A DNA stretch of 64,000 nt from Sunxiuqinia sp965230765 (GCA_965230765.1 CBDDLR010000001.1:2542001-2606000); one strand, 5' to 3'; positions 45,501 to 53,071 are shown, counted from the first letter of the stretch. Program-made: numbers and translations. The notes: generated by a model not told the origin, from the sequence alone.

Positions 45501-45981
45501 CTTTTAAATAAACCGTTGCGCCTGGGAGCGGTTCTCCATTTTTGTCAACTACTTTTCCTTTAATCGTTTTCTTCTGTTGTTTTAATAGATTTCGATTCGG
45601 TTCAGCTTTCTCCTTATTTGCCGGAGAAATCACAACAACGTCATTCACTACGTTGTATTTCAGGTGGCTGTTTTTCAGTGCTTTTTTGAGAATTTGTTCC
45701 ACGGTCGCATTTTCAATCTTGATGTTAAGATTTTCCAGGTCTTTAACTTCTTCATGATTGAAAAGAACCCTAAAATCTCCCTGATTCTTAATCTCAGAGA
45801 TTAATTCAATTAGCGTAGCATCCTCCAGATCAATCGACATTTTTGTAGCTTGTGAGTACACTGAAGCCGAGACCTGAAATGAGAGGATCAATGTAAAAAT
45901 CATCGTCAGTCTCATAATTAGTAATAATTTTTTTACGTACCGTAGTTCATTACGGAACCAGCAAATTCCACTTTTTTTCAT
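42520..45981 (-). CDS. SusC/RagA-family TonB-dependent transporter with STN domain
   Basis: A 1153-residue outer-membrane transporter. It has a signal segment (about 20-45), an STN signalling domain (about 48-118) that contacts FecR, a CarboxypepD_reg-like domain (about 138-225), a TonB-box region (EAVDEVIVTG), a plug with the RagA signature (VTFLKDAAATAIYGSRASNG), and a 22-strand barrel ending SFTVSLRANF. The STN domain and the upstream FecR/sigma genes show substrate-induced cell-surface signalling. Partner SusD follows by about 100 bp. Confidence 0.94.
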   Translation of the reverse strand: MKKSGICWFRNELRYVKKLLLIMRLTMIFTLILSFQVSASVYSQATKMSIDLEDATLIELISEIKNQGDFRVLFNHEEVKDLENLNIKIENATVEQILKKALKNSHLKYNVVNDVVVISPANKEKAEPNRNLLKQQKKTIKGKVVDKNGEPLPGATVYLKDSSTGVITNNNGEFNLRIDSNIESATVVVSFIGMKTQEIAYTGQLILNVTMESSTEAVDEVIVTGIVQRRAESFTGTTSTYKAEEIISVGTDNIVESLSVLDPSFNITENNELGSNPNALPEIRLRGEAVFSTPGVEGIGRTNLAGDPNLPIFILDDFQTTLEKVFDLDINRVESVTFLKDAAATAIYGSRASNGVVVIKTKQPEAGQLKVSYNVSTDFNFPDLRTYNLLKAEELFELQKELGIWNFTDGDRWKSNEINNLVQKGVDTDWISQPLRNAVGQKHSLNLMGGDERMRYMLDVNYQDRPGVMKESFRKNHGIALTLAYNASDKLVFRNRLAVDKNVREESPYGSFEDFSRMQPFFPVHDENGNIIERYTYYDGYNYRYRNFRFDHNPVFEAGVGNTDETKYTDINNNFGLEWRISPSFTLRSNLSYTYNTRKREWFISPDSHEYWEGYDIDEQGEYEYTHSTTERYYGSASLSFMKDYNGHFVNASIAFNASEDTYRTLGFKAQGFAAKNYADPAYAAGHGDGNLPISLQGRNRLAGILGLFGYSFKERYIADFTYRMDGSSQFGSTDKTAGFFSTGIGWNIHNEKFLKGSDVISHLRLKATYGETGSTNFSSYQAKDVVTYYTGKRYLGGLGSHLIALGNENLKWQTTESTDLGFEIKLFKNRFSATTNYYVKKTIDMVIPLTTPPSLGFDFFAENLGEMENKGFELSLRANLINKNGILWTIHANGAQNRSKILAISNSLEAYNQISDRSGLSVDDANYDDYWEDGDEQKELSHQFRVRYQEGQSNTAIWAVRSLGIDPMTGQEAFLDKDGNTTFVWDATDKVIVGNTEPDLRGTFGTTFAYKNFDIDVRFGYEFGAQRYNLTLINKIENSNKRWNVDRRVLEETWKQPGDVVKYKTNYNNNQGFRNETTPASSRFVEDFNLLTLRSVNINYNVPKKYFEGLGMESMRLTANMGDLFYWSTVRRERGFDYPYARSFTVSLRANF

Positions 45982-46066
45982 ACATTTGAATGGTTAAAAT
46001 TTGTATTAGAGTATCTAATGCAATTATTGGCGGGATTAGTTGGCGCTTGTCCCGCCATGCATTATT

Positions 46067-47242
46067 TCATTTTTTCGTTTTTACTTCCACCACATTTTCA
46101 TTAATAATAAATTCAACATTAGTTGTTAGAGATATCATCTCCAGGTGAGTATTAATGGCTTCATACCTTTTTAAATCACCTGTAAAATGCAATTCCTTTA
46201 ATTCTGGGCTGGAATAGGTAGTTTCTACGTCATACCATCTTTCCAGCGTTCTCATAATTTCTTCCAGTTCTTTTTCCCTAAATATGAATTCTCCATCCTT
46301 CCACGAAGTATAATCTTGAGTTTGAACATTCTTCACAGTAATATTTAAGTCATCTTTTGCAGTTATGCCCTGTTGGCCCGGATAAAGTTTTACTTCTTGG
46401 TTATTTTGATTGGAAAGCCGAACACTACCTTCTACCAACGTTGTCTCATTAATATTTTCATCGTGATAGGCTTTAATGTTAAACGATGTGCCCAGCACTT
46501 CTATTTTTGTATCATTGGTTCTAACAATAAAAGGACGGCTTGCATCTTTGGTAACTTCAAAATATGCTTCTCCGCTTATGGCAACCTCTCGTGTAGCACC
46601 AAGAAAAACAGTTGGAAATTTTATTGAAGACAAGGAATTCAACCATACTTTTGTTCCATCGGATAGTTTCAGTTCGTATTCACCACCAACAGGAATAATT
46701 AGTTCATGGTATTTTTCCTTTAATCTTTCAGCAAGCTTGTTTGAAGCAAGCTCATAGGCAAGTAGGTTTTCTTTATTTAGCCCAATTCCTTCAAACAATG
46801 TGTCTTTTTTTTCTTTTAGGTTTACAACTTCACCATTTGATAGCACCAGCGAAGCTTTTTGTGTACCCGATGGAATAATGGTTGCTGTTAACTCTTCAGA
46901 TGGTGTTCCAAGCTGGAATAATAAATAAGTTCCAATAACTATAGGTAATAAAATTGCTGCAGCATATTTGATCCAGTTTCTTCCTAGATAAATCTTTTTT
47001 GTGTTCTTTTCATTTAGTCTGTTCTCAAGTTTTTCCCAGGCTTTTTCAATATTTACCTGTTGATATTCTTCTTGCTTTACTTCAATATCCAATTCAGTTT
47101 TAAAACCTTCATAGATACTTTTATGCTTTTTTGAAGCGTTAATCCAGTCTTCAAGAACCTGAAGTTCATCAGTGGTAATAGAGCCAGTAAGCTCTTTATA
47201 AATCAGTTTGGCTATCCTAAAATACACTTTGGATCTTTTCAT
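46067..47242 (-). CDS. FecR-family anti-sigma factor
   Basis: A 391-residue single-pass membrane protein: cytoplasmic anti-sigma part (1 to about 90), membrane helix (about 100-120), then periplasmic FecR domain (about 180-280, SDGTKVWLNSLSSIKFPTVF) and DUF4974 C-terminal domain (EIMRTLERWYDVE) that receives the signal from the STN domain of SusC. ATG at 47242 gives the standard start MKRSKVYFRIAKLIYKEL; the long upstream extension of the frame is not needed. It holds the ECF sigma factor encoded 150 bp upstream. Confidence 0.92.
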   Translation of the reverse strand: MKRSKVYFRIAKLIYKELTGSITTDELQVLEDWINASKKHKSIYEGFKTELDIEVKQEEYQQVNIEKAWEKLENRLNEKNTKKIYLGRNWIKYAAAILLPIVIGTYLLFQLGTPSEELTATIIPSGTQKASLVLSNGEVVNLKEKKDTLFEGIGLNKENLLAYELASNKLAERLKEKYHELIIPVGGEYELKLSDGTKVWLNSLSSIKFPTVFLGATREVAISGEAYFEVTKDASRPFIVRTNDTKIEVLGTSFNIKAYHDENINETTLVEGSVRLSNQNNQEVKLYPGQQGITAKDDLNITVKNVQTQDYTSWKDGEFIFREKELEEIMRTLERWYDVETTYSSPELKELHFTGDLKRYEAINTHLEMISLTTNVEFIINENVVEVKTKK

Positions 47243-47396
47243 TTTTATGTTTTTGTATTTACAAGACAACCCATAAGATAAAAAGGACAGTGCAGGGAGA
47301 GTTTTTTTTAAAAAAAATGTGGTTTTGTCAGCTTTTAGAATTTTTAACAATTCAATAAAACTAATTTGGAAATTATATAGATAAATTTTAATGCAA

Positions 47397-47963
47397 TTAA
47401 AATTCAAGTAAATCGATAATAAGTGGTAATAAGTATAGATGATCTTTTAAACGCTCACGAAGATACTTAAATGCTTGTTTTTTATGGTATTTAATTGTGC
47501 TGGTAGTAAGTTGAAGTTCTTCTGCTATTTCTGCATTTTGTAATCCCTGCATGGTCATTACGCAAACTTTTTTTGTTTGCCCCGAAAGTTCGTCAATTGC
47601 TTGTAAGAGTAACCTGTATGTTTCCTCCCTGATCAGGTGTTTCATAAAAAAGGTAGTTTGTGATTTTGTTTGAATTACCTCTTTTTGATGTTGAGCGATT
47701 ACTTTTTGATGTTTGATGTGATTCAAAGCTTTATTGCGCACACTCACATACAGAAAAGCTTTAATGGTTGTATAATCTTCAATAGTGCTACGTTTCTCCC
47801 ATAAGGTCACAAATACCTCCTGTACAAAGTCTTCAGCAAGGTCGTTTTCTGAGACGTACTGTTGGGCAAACAGGAATAATCCCCTGTAGAAAGTATCAAA
47901 GATTTTTCTAAAGGATTCTTTGCTGCCTCTTTTAAAGCCTTCAAAGTCCTGCACCGCAACCAT
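47397..47963 (-). CDS. ECF sigma factor of the SusCD locus
   Basis: A 188-residue sigma factor of the Bacteroides expansion type: region 2 (about 20-90, LAEDFVQEVFVTLWEKR) and region 4 (about 125-175, LQNAEIAEELQLTTSTIKYHKKQAFKYLRE). Released from FecR when the SusC transporter is engaged, it would switch on the susC operon. ATG 47963; a perfect -7 box lies 30 bp upstream. Confidence 0.92.
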   Translation of the reverse strand: MVAVQDFEGFKRGSKESFRKIFDTFYRGLFLFAQQYVSENDLAEDFVQEVFVTLWEKRSTIEDYTTIKAFLYVSVRNKALNHIKHQKVIAQHQKEVIQTKSQTTFFMKHLIREETYRLLLQAIDELSGQTKKVCVMTMQGLQNAEIAEELQLTTSTIKYHKKQAFKYLRERLKDHLYLLPLIIDLLEF

Positions 47964-47992
47964 AAAACAGTTTCTCGTGAATTTAAGTGTTC

Positions 47993-48000
47993 CAAAGATA
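47993..48000 (-). promoter_or_regulatory. -7 promoter box of the ECF sigma gene
   Basis: The minus strand reads TATCTTTG, a perfect TAnnTTTG, 30 bp before the ATG. No good -33 TTG is present at the usual distance. Confidence 0.5.
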
Positions 48001-48027
48001 TTTTTTTTAAAGAGAAATAAAAAACTG

Positions 48028-48052
48028 CTGGAAAAACAACAAGTTTTTCCAG
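48028..48052. promoter_or_regulatory. Perfect inverted repeat upstream of the ECF sigma promoter
   Basis: CTGGAAAAAC and GTTTTTCCAG form a 10-bp perfect stem with a 5-nt loop, directly upstream of the promoter region. It may be an operator or an end-of-transcript signal. The remaining gap up to 48198 shows no gene. Confidence 0.4.
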
Positions 48053-48198
48053 GATGCAGGACAAACCAACCCAGAAGAGCAATATCTTATATAACCACGT
48101 TGTAGAAAATTGATTTAAAATCATAGAATCACATTGATAGGATTATACACCTCTGATTAATTTTTGTCAAAATCTCACCTGTACACCTTCGTCGTAAC

Positions 48199-48464
48199 AA
48201 TTATATCAGGTATTCAAATAAGTCTTTGTTTTTGTTTACGTATTCACCAAAGAAGTTTTTTTCTTTCATTCTATTTACCAGTGGTTCAAATCCAGACTTG
48301 TCTTTTAGTTCAATGCCAACCAGTGCGGGGCCTTTTTCCCGGTTTATTTTTTTTGAATATTCAAAAAACACAATGTTGTCATCAGGTCCTAAAATTGTAT
48401 TCACAAATTCTTTCAGGGCTCCCGGGCGTTGGGGAAAGCGAACAATGAAATAGTGTTTCAGCCC
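48199..48464 (-). pseudogene. Duplicated C-terminal fragment of ilvA
   Basis: These 266 bp match 51347-51612 with about three mismatches and no indel. They encode the last 87 residues of threonine dehydratase (regulatory ACT-like domain, ending in the same DLFEYLI and stop). There is no start codon and no catalytic domain; upstream it is joined to another pseudogene. It is a non-functional copy, probably recent because the three differences look synonymous. Confidence 0.9.
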
Positions 48465-49317
48465 ACCTAAAGACTTTATCTTCATCTTCTTTACTCAAAT
48501 AAAAGAATTCTGGTTCTAGAATTACGACCCATTTGTTTCTATTAAAAGGAAGAATCGATACAAAATCTAATCCTAGCGAAACAGAAGGTGCATTTGTCTT
48601 ATAATCATTTATACCATTATAGTAGACTTTAGTATTATAGTTAAAGCCTGGTCTTACATTTAATTTGAAAGTGTTCTTCTTCCTTTTCTCTTTCGATTCT
48701 TTTTGTGTTTTTAGCTTTTCTTCACCATTATATACCAAAAGAAGTTTAATTAAATCTTTTGCACCATATTTCGTATTGCTTATTCTGGTTGCAGATATAG
48801 AAGGATGTTTTAGGTCAATACTTAACTGCTGCTTATAGGTTTCATTAGTGGCAATATCGATATTCTTGTGAAGGAATTTTTTATAGATAAGTGGTTTTAC
48901 TTCTTCATTATTGATGCGGTAGAAAACCTGATAATTTTGCCATTTACATATTTATACAAACAAGCATTGCCCTCGGCTAATACTTTAAGAAATACAGTTT
49001 TATTTTCATTAACAGGAGCTTGATGATTGCTTAACTAATCTGGAATAGGACTCGACATATCCACTTCTACTGTATGACGTTTATGTTTTACTCCATCATT
49101 AAAACCAAACTCCTGAATTTCGTTTATAGACAATCTGCTGTTGGCACCTTCAATCTTTGCAATAAAAGAGCTTGGATTGTCATGCCAGTCTTAATTTTTA
49201 ATCAGGCAATCGGTTTTTTCTCCAGTATTATCAATATAGTAGGCGGGTTCAAAAATTTATTTGGGTGATGGCTTGTTGGATGGTTAATAAAAGGATAAGT
49301 GTGTTTAAAAGTTTCAT
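48465..49317 (-). pseudogene. Disrupted and truncated copy of the neighbouring barrel-protein gene
   Basis: Read from ATG 49317, the translation matches the intact 407-residue protein encoded just upstream (MKLLNTLILL, then EPAYYIDNTGEKT, NDGVKHKRHTVEVD, later NAPSVSLGLDF and LPFNRNKWVVILEPEFF). It contains at least one frameshift near residue 22 and several in-frame stops. The 3' quarter, encoding the end of the barrel, is missing, replaced by the ilvA fragment. A tandem duplication decayed and was then cut by a second rearrangement. Confidence 0.85.
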
Positions 49318-49395
49318 TATTTAAATATCATTTATTGAATTAATATCTTAGAGTAGTTGTAACTGTCAACTTTATTATTGCTATAGCAAAGGAAA

Positions 49396-49433
49396 TAAAT
49401 AAAAACAGGAAAAGGCTATATGGACGATTCCTG
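49396..49433 (-). terminator. Probable terminator of the intact barrel-protein gene
   Basis: On the minus strand CAGGAA pairs with TTCCTG and is followed by TTTTTATTTATTT, about 50 bp after the stop codon. Confidence 0.55.
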
Positions 49434-49484
49434 CTTCTTTTTCTAGCTAAGATAAAAAGTGCAATCAACTTCTGTAGTTAATCT

Positions 49485-50708
49485 CTATTTAATGTTGCTC
49501 CAAAGAGTACAACCTAACACTATCGCAAATGAATTGAATTTATCTTTGTATTGCTCATCATGAATGAAAATCTTCCTATTGCTCCTATATCTAAATTCCC
49601 CAAAAAACCAATCTTTTCTAAAGCCTAATCCTGCTGCAAGGTTTGTTCCTGAATCAAATTCTCCTGTCCTATGGACAAATCCAAATTTACGTTCTCCTCG
49701 AACATTTAATGGAAGAGAATAGCTCGCATTTAGATACACCGATGTTTTGTTGTTAATAAACATATAATATCTAAATCCTAAATTAAAATTTACTGATTTA
49801 TAATCAACTTGTACTGTTCGATTAAAGGAGGAATAGTCTGTTACATTTTCATCCAATTTAAAAGCAAAGTACTCAGGTTCTACAATCAATGCCCATTTAT
49901 TTTTGTTAAAAGGCAGAAAAACCTCAACCTCAACGCCTAACGATACAGACGGAGCATTAAACTTAAAGGCCTCTGTCACTAGTAAATCACCTCGCATAAT
50001 GTCCTTCGAGTGGTTATAAATCAAATCAATAGTTGAAAAATTATATCCCGGGCGTGCATTTACACCGAGTTTTACAGGTTTCTCTTCCTTTAAACTAAAT
50101 TTTAACTCATCATCTCCATTATATATCGAAAATAATTGACTTAAATCTTTAGCTGCATATTTTGTATTATTTATTCGGGTAATAGATACAGCAGGATTCT
50201 TTAGGTAAATACTCAACTGCTGCTTGTAGGTATTATTAGTTGCAACATTGTATTCTTCATTTAGGAATTTTTTATAAATAAGCGGCTTTACTTTTCCATT
50301 ATTTATACTATAAAAAAACCTGATAATGCTACCATCCTCATATTCGTACAAACTGGCATTACCTTCAGTTATTACTCTAAGAAATATGGTTTTATTTTCA
50401 TATTCCGGTGCTCGTTGTTGGCTCAAATTGTTAAAATCAGGACTCGATTTATCAACATCTACAGTGTGACGTTGGTATTTCACTCCATCATTAAAACCAA
50501 ACTCTTGAATTTCTTTTATAAACAATTTGCAGTTGGTGCCATTAATGTTAGCAATAAAGGAGCTTGGATTGTCTCGCCAGTCTACATTTTTAATCAAACA
50601 CTCGGTTTTTTCTCCAGTATTATCAATATAGTAGGCGGGCTCAAATTCTATTTGGGCAAAGGAAAGTTGAATGGTGAATAATAGGATTAGCGTGTTTAAA
50701 AGCTTCAT
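49485..50708 (-). CDS. Exported protein with C-terminal outer-membrane barrel
   Basis: A 407-residue protein: signal peptide (1-19, ending SFAQ), an N-terminal beta-rich domain (about 20-200) with YYIDNTGEKTECLIKN and IQEFGFNDGVKY, and a C-terminal half built of amphipathic strands (SVSLGVEVEVFLPFNKNKWALIVEPEYF, VNFNLGFRYYMF) typical of a small outer-membrane barrel. No named function. A decayed duplicate lies directly downstream. ATG at 50708. Confidence 0.72.
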   Translation of the reverse strand: MKLLNTLILLFTIQLSFAQIEFEPAYYIDNTGEKTECLIKNVDWRDNPSSFIANINGTNCKLFIKEIQEFGFNDGVKYQRHTVDVDKSSPDFNNLSQQRAPEYENKTIFLRVITEGNASLYEYEDGSIIRFFYSINNGKVKPLIYKKFLNEEYNVATNNTYKQQLSIYLKNPAVSITRINNTKYAAKDLSQLFSIYNGDDELKFSLKEEKPVKLGVNARPGYNFSTIDLIYNHSKDIMRGDLLVTEAFKFNAPSVSLGVEVEVFLPFNKNKWALIVEPEYFAFKLDENVTDYSSFNRTVQVDYKSVNFNLGFRYYMFINNKTSVYLNASYSLPLNVRGERKFGFVHRTGEFDSGTNLAAGLGFRKDWFFGEFRYRSNRKIFIHDEQYKDKFNSFAIVLGCTLWSNIK

Positions 50709-50772
50709 TTGATTATTTGTTTAGGTAAAAATTTATTCCTCTAAAATAGGAAAGTTTAGTTTTATATTGCAT

Positions 50773-51072
50773 TCAGCTAAATACATTTACATCATCAAGT
50801 ATACCCTCATTTCTAAGTATGAACATTCCTTGTCGGTCGTCGCTTAATCCATCCTGCAGTCTATAAGTGTAAGTGGGCACTCCTCCGTCCATAAAACTTG
50901 GTTGCTTTTTAAAAAGCAGTTTACTATTCGTAGTTAAGGCTTTGCCGGCACCTTTTAAAACCAGCAAACCATAAATTCTCCGGGTGGGAATTTCAAAACT
51001 TACATCCTTCACCGCCCATTGAATGGTGTATCGGTGGGATAAGTTCTCTACTCTTACCAATGATTCTTTCAT
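50773..51072 (-). pseudogene. Chimeric remnant: ABC ATPase start joined to a MutS-like C-terminus
   Basis: The first 29 residues equal the start of the ABC ATPase encoded at 38.4 kb (MKESLVRVENLSHRYTIQWA). The next dozen diverge, with a broken Walker A (LKGAGKAL). The remaining 50 residues match the end of the short MutS-like proteins (GGVPTYTYRLQDG, DDRQGMFILRNEGILD). The MutS part is not a recent copy of either intact neighbour but a third, diverged paralogue. A 99-residue product is possible from the duplicated promoter but would have no complete domain. Confidence 0.85.
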
Positions 51073-51177
51073 AAAAATAAGATTTTATTATGTTTGCGAA
51101 TTGATTCTATCTAATAGGAATACAAGTAAGTTAAAAATCAAAACCGAATGGGTTAATGGTAAGTGAAACAAGGTTAA
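50987..51177. repeat. Second copy of the ABC gene start and control region
   Basis: Nearly identical to 38404-38594. It includes the start codon, the upstream region and the first two of the three GGTTAA repeats (51151 and 51172), and breaks off right after the second. Confidence 0.85.
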
Positions 51178-51306
51178 AAAGCGGAGAATAATCATTGCAG
51201 ATTTCCCCAATAATGTTACTGGATGTGTGTTGTAGAGGTTAGTATTAATGGGGTTTAGATTCGGTTGTTTAAGGTCTAAAGTCCATGCTTTAGTGGCTAT
51301 TTATTT

Positions 51307-51328
51307 ACCCGGAGCTTAAGCACCGGGT
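51307..51328 (-). terminator. Palindromic hairpin after ilvA
   Basis: ACCCGG-A-GCTTAAGC-A-CCGGGT is a 22-bp palindrome broken only by one A-A position, 21 bp after the ilvA stop codon. The following minus-strand sequence AAATAAATAG is AT-rich. Probably the end of the ilv transcript. The adjacent bases up to 51178 hold no gene. Confidence 0.55.
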
Positions 51329-51346
51329 GAAGTTCTGACTATTACA

Positions 51347-51612
51347 AATTATATCAGGTATTCAAATAAGTCTTTGTTTTTGTTTACGTATTCACCAAAG
51401 AAGTTTTTTTCTTTCATTCTATTTACCAGTGGTTCAAATCCAGACTTGTCTTTTAGTTCAATGCCAACCAGTGCTGGGCCTTTTTCCCGGTTTATTTTTT
51501 TTGAATATTCAAAAAACACGATGTTGTCATCAGGTCCTAAAATTGTATTTACAAATTCTTTCAGGGCTCCCGGGCGTTGGGGAAAGCGAACAATGAAATA
51601 GTGTTTCAGCCC
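51347..51612. repeat. Source copy of the 266-bp ilvA 3'-end duplication
   Basis: Repeated at 48199-48464 in the same orientation, offset 3148 bp, about 99 percent identical, with sharp borders on both sides. The left border is a few bases after the ilvA stop codon. Confidence 0.9.
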
Positions 51613-52596
51613 TTCGTAAAGAAGTGAGCGTTCCTTAATTTCCTCTGTACGGACAATATCATTGTTTCCTCCACTAATCAGGCAAACCACATTTTTACCC
51701 TTTATTTGGTCTTTGTAATTGTCTAGTGCTGCAACCGATAAAGCACCTGCTGGTTCAGCAACTATGGCTTCGTAGTTATACAGTTCCAGTATGGTTGTGC
51801 ATACTTTTCCTTCGGGAACTAAATGAATATCCTGGAGTAGCTTTTTACAGGTTGGGAATGTATGATCGCCTACCCGTTGAACTGCAGCCCCATCAACAAA
51901 TTTCTCTATGGTTTCCAATGTAATTACCTTTCCCTGTTTAATTGATTCATGCATAGCGGGGGCCCCAAGTGGTTCTACACCAATGAGTTTGGTTTTTGGG
52001 CTTTTGGCATTCATCCAGCTGCATGCCCCTGCTGCCAGTCCGCCTCCGCCAACCGGGATAAAAAAGTAGTCAATATCATTCAGCTCTTCAAGGATTTCAA
52101 TGGCAACTGTCCCTTGTCCTTCAATGACTTTTGGGTCGTCAAAAGGGGGGATGAAAGGTAGCTTATTCTCAGAGCAGTATGATAAGGCTTTCGAGTTTGC
52201 ATCGTCAAAGGTATCTCCGGTAAGTACAACATCAACCCATTCTTTTCCTAAGGTTTTCACCCGGTTAATCTTTTGTGCTGGAGTAGTTGCAGGCATAAAA
52301 ATAGTACCTTTTACTTTTAGTAAATAGCACGATAGTGCAACCCCTTGCCCATGGTTTCCGGCACTAGCACAAACCACTCCATTGGTCAAGTCCTGTCTGG
52401 GGAGCGAGGCCATTTTGTTGTAAGCGCCACGTATTTTATACGATCGTACATTTTGTTGGTCTTCACGCTTAAAATAGACATTGGCCTGATACCTTTCCGA
52501 AAAAGTGTGGTTGTATTCCAATGGGGTTTTTCTAATAATTCCGTTTAAACGTTGTGTTGCTTCTTCAATGGATTTTATTTCGGGGGAATAGTTCAT
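51349..52596 (-). CDS. ilvA: Biosynthetic threonine dehydratase
   Basis: Deaminates threonine to 2-oxobutanoate, the entry into isoleucine synthesis. The 415 residues comprise a PLP catalytic domain (about 10-320; Lys54 in RSYKIRGAYN, SAGNHGQG, phosphate-binding GGGGLAAG) and a single ACT-like regulatory domain (about 330-415, YFIVRFPQRPGALKEF). That form is shorter than the two-ACT E. coli enzyme. ATG at 52596 is favoured over a TTG eight codons earlier. It is 27 bp behind the ACT-domain gene and under the tandem isoleucine attenuators. Confidence 0.95.
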   Translation of the reverse strand: MNYSPEIKSIEEATQRLNGIIRKTPLEYNHTFSERYQANVYFKREDQQNVRSYKIRGAYNKMASLPRQDLTNGVVCASAGNHGQGVALSCYLLKVKGTIFMPATTPAQKINRVKTLGKEWVDVVLTGDTFDDANSKALSYCSENKLPFIPPFDDPKVIEGQGTVAIEILEELNDIDYFFIPVGGGGLAAGACSWMNAKSPKTKLIGVEPLGAPAMHESIKQGKVITLETIEKFVDGAAVQRVGDHTFPTCKKLLQDIHLVPEGKVCTTILELYNYEAIVAEPAGALSVAALDNYKDQIKGKNVVCLISGGNNDIVRTEEIKERSLLYEGLKHYFIVRFPQRPGALKEFVNTILGPDDNIVFFEYSKKINREKGPALVGIELKDKSGFEPLVNRMKEKNFFGEYVNKNKDLFEYLI

Positions 52597-52623
52597 TTTT
52601 TCTTCTCTTGTTCTTTTCAATTT

Positions 52624-52917
52624 TTAAACCAATATTTTTTGAGGTTCTTGCTGTATGCTTTTATTACTATTGTCTACTTCAACCTGACTAAATGAAGTAC
52701 TTAATATGCCTACCTGTTTCGAAATAAGACGACATGTTTTTTCAACTTTTTCGCTCGTGCCCAGTAGCCAAAAGCTCATGCCGTAAATTTTTCCGGGAAG
52801 CTCATTGAGTTTCATTTGCTTTACGTGTATTTGGCTCCGATTGAACATTAAAAGAAATTTAGCAGCTAATGTGGTCGCCTGTTCTGTTTGAAGGTCTAGT
52901 TTGAATAATTTTTCCAT
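52624..52917 (-). CDS. ACT-domain small protein (IlvM/IlvN-like)
   Basis: A 97-residue protein with one ACT-like fold (about 10-80): a strand-helix start (ATTLAAKFLLMFNRSQIHVKQM), a middle strand (GMSFWLLGTSEKVEKTCRLI) and KQVGILSTSFSQVEV. It resembles regulatory subunits of acetolactate synthase in size and pattern, but no catalytic subunit gene is adjacent. It may instead be a separate regulatory partner of IlvA. ATG 52917 is 28 bp after the second attenuator hairpin's T-run. The homology is weak enough to keep the name tentative. Confidence 0.65.
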   Translation of the reverse strand: MEKLFKLDLQTEQATTLAAKFLLMFNRSQIHVKQMKLNELPGKIYGMSFWLLGTSEKVEKTCRLISKQVGILSTSFSQVEVDNSNKSIQQEPQKILV

Positions 52918-52944
52918 GCTTTTTTATTTTTCACATTTTAATTC

Positions 52945-52978
52945 AAAAAAAAACCTTTCTCATATTTGTGAGAAAGGT
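52945..52978 (-). terminator. Attenuator terminator 2 of the ilv leader
   Basis: On the minus strand ACCTTTCTCA pairs perfectly with TGAGAAAGGT (6-nt loop) and runs into nine Ts. It follows leader peptide 2 by 27 bp. An upstream GTGAGA (53004-53009) just after the leader codons can pair with TCTCAC (52968-52973) of this arm, forming an exclusive antiterminator. Confidence 0.9.
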
Positions 52979-53005
52979 ATTCATCTATTGCATTATCTAC
53001 CCATC

Positions 53006-53062
53006 TCACCTTGTGGTCAGAATAATAATAATTGCAATAATTTGGATATTCAATATGTTCAT
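53006..53062 (-). CDS. Leader peptide 2 of the ilv attenuator (MNILNIQIIAIIIILTTR)
   Basis: An 18-residue open frame (ATG 53062, TGA) with eight Ile codons, four consecutive, and two Leu codons. It lies between terminator 1 and terminator 2 and ends in the same codon context as leader 1 (an ACC codon, then AGG-TGA). Stalling of a ribosome at the Ile run when isoleucyl-tRNA is scarce would let the antiterminator form. Confidence 0.88.
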   Translation of the reverse strand: MNILNIQIIAIIIILTTR

Positions 53063-53071
53063 TTTAGCTAT

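Noticed and set aside
48201..48485. Short frame containing the ilvA tail as a free-standing ACT protein
   Set aside because: Its apparent N-terminus comes from the unrelated barrel pseudogene and it lacks its own start region; it is a duplicated fragment.
48382..48738. 118-residue frame as a separate gene
   Set aside because: It is an internal piece of the decayed barrel gene that runs out of frame into the ilvA fragment.
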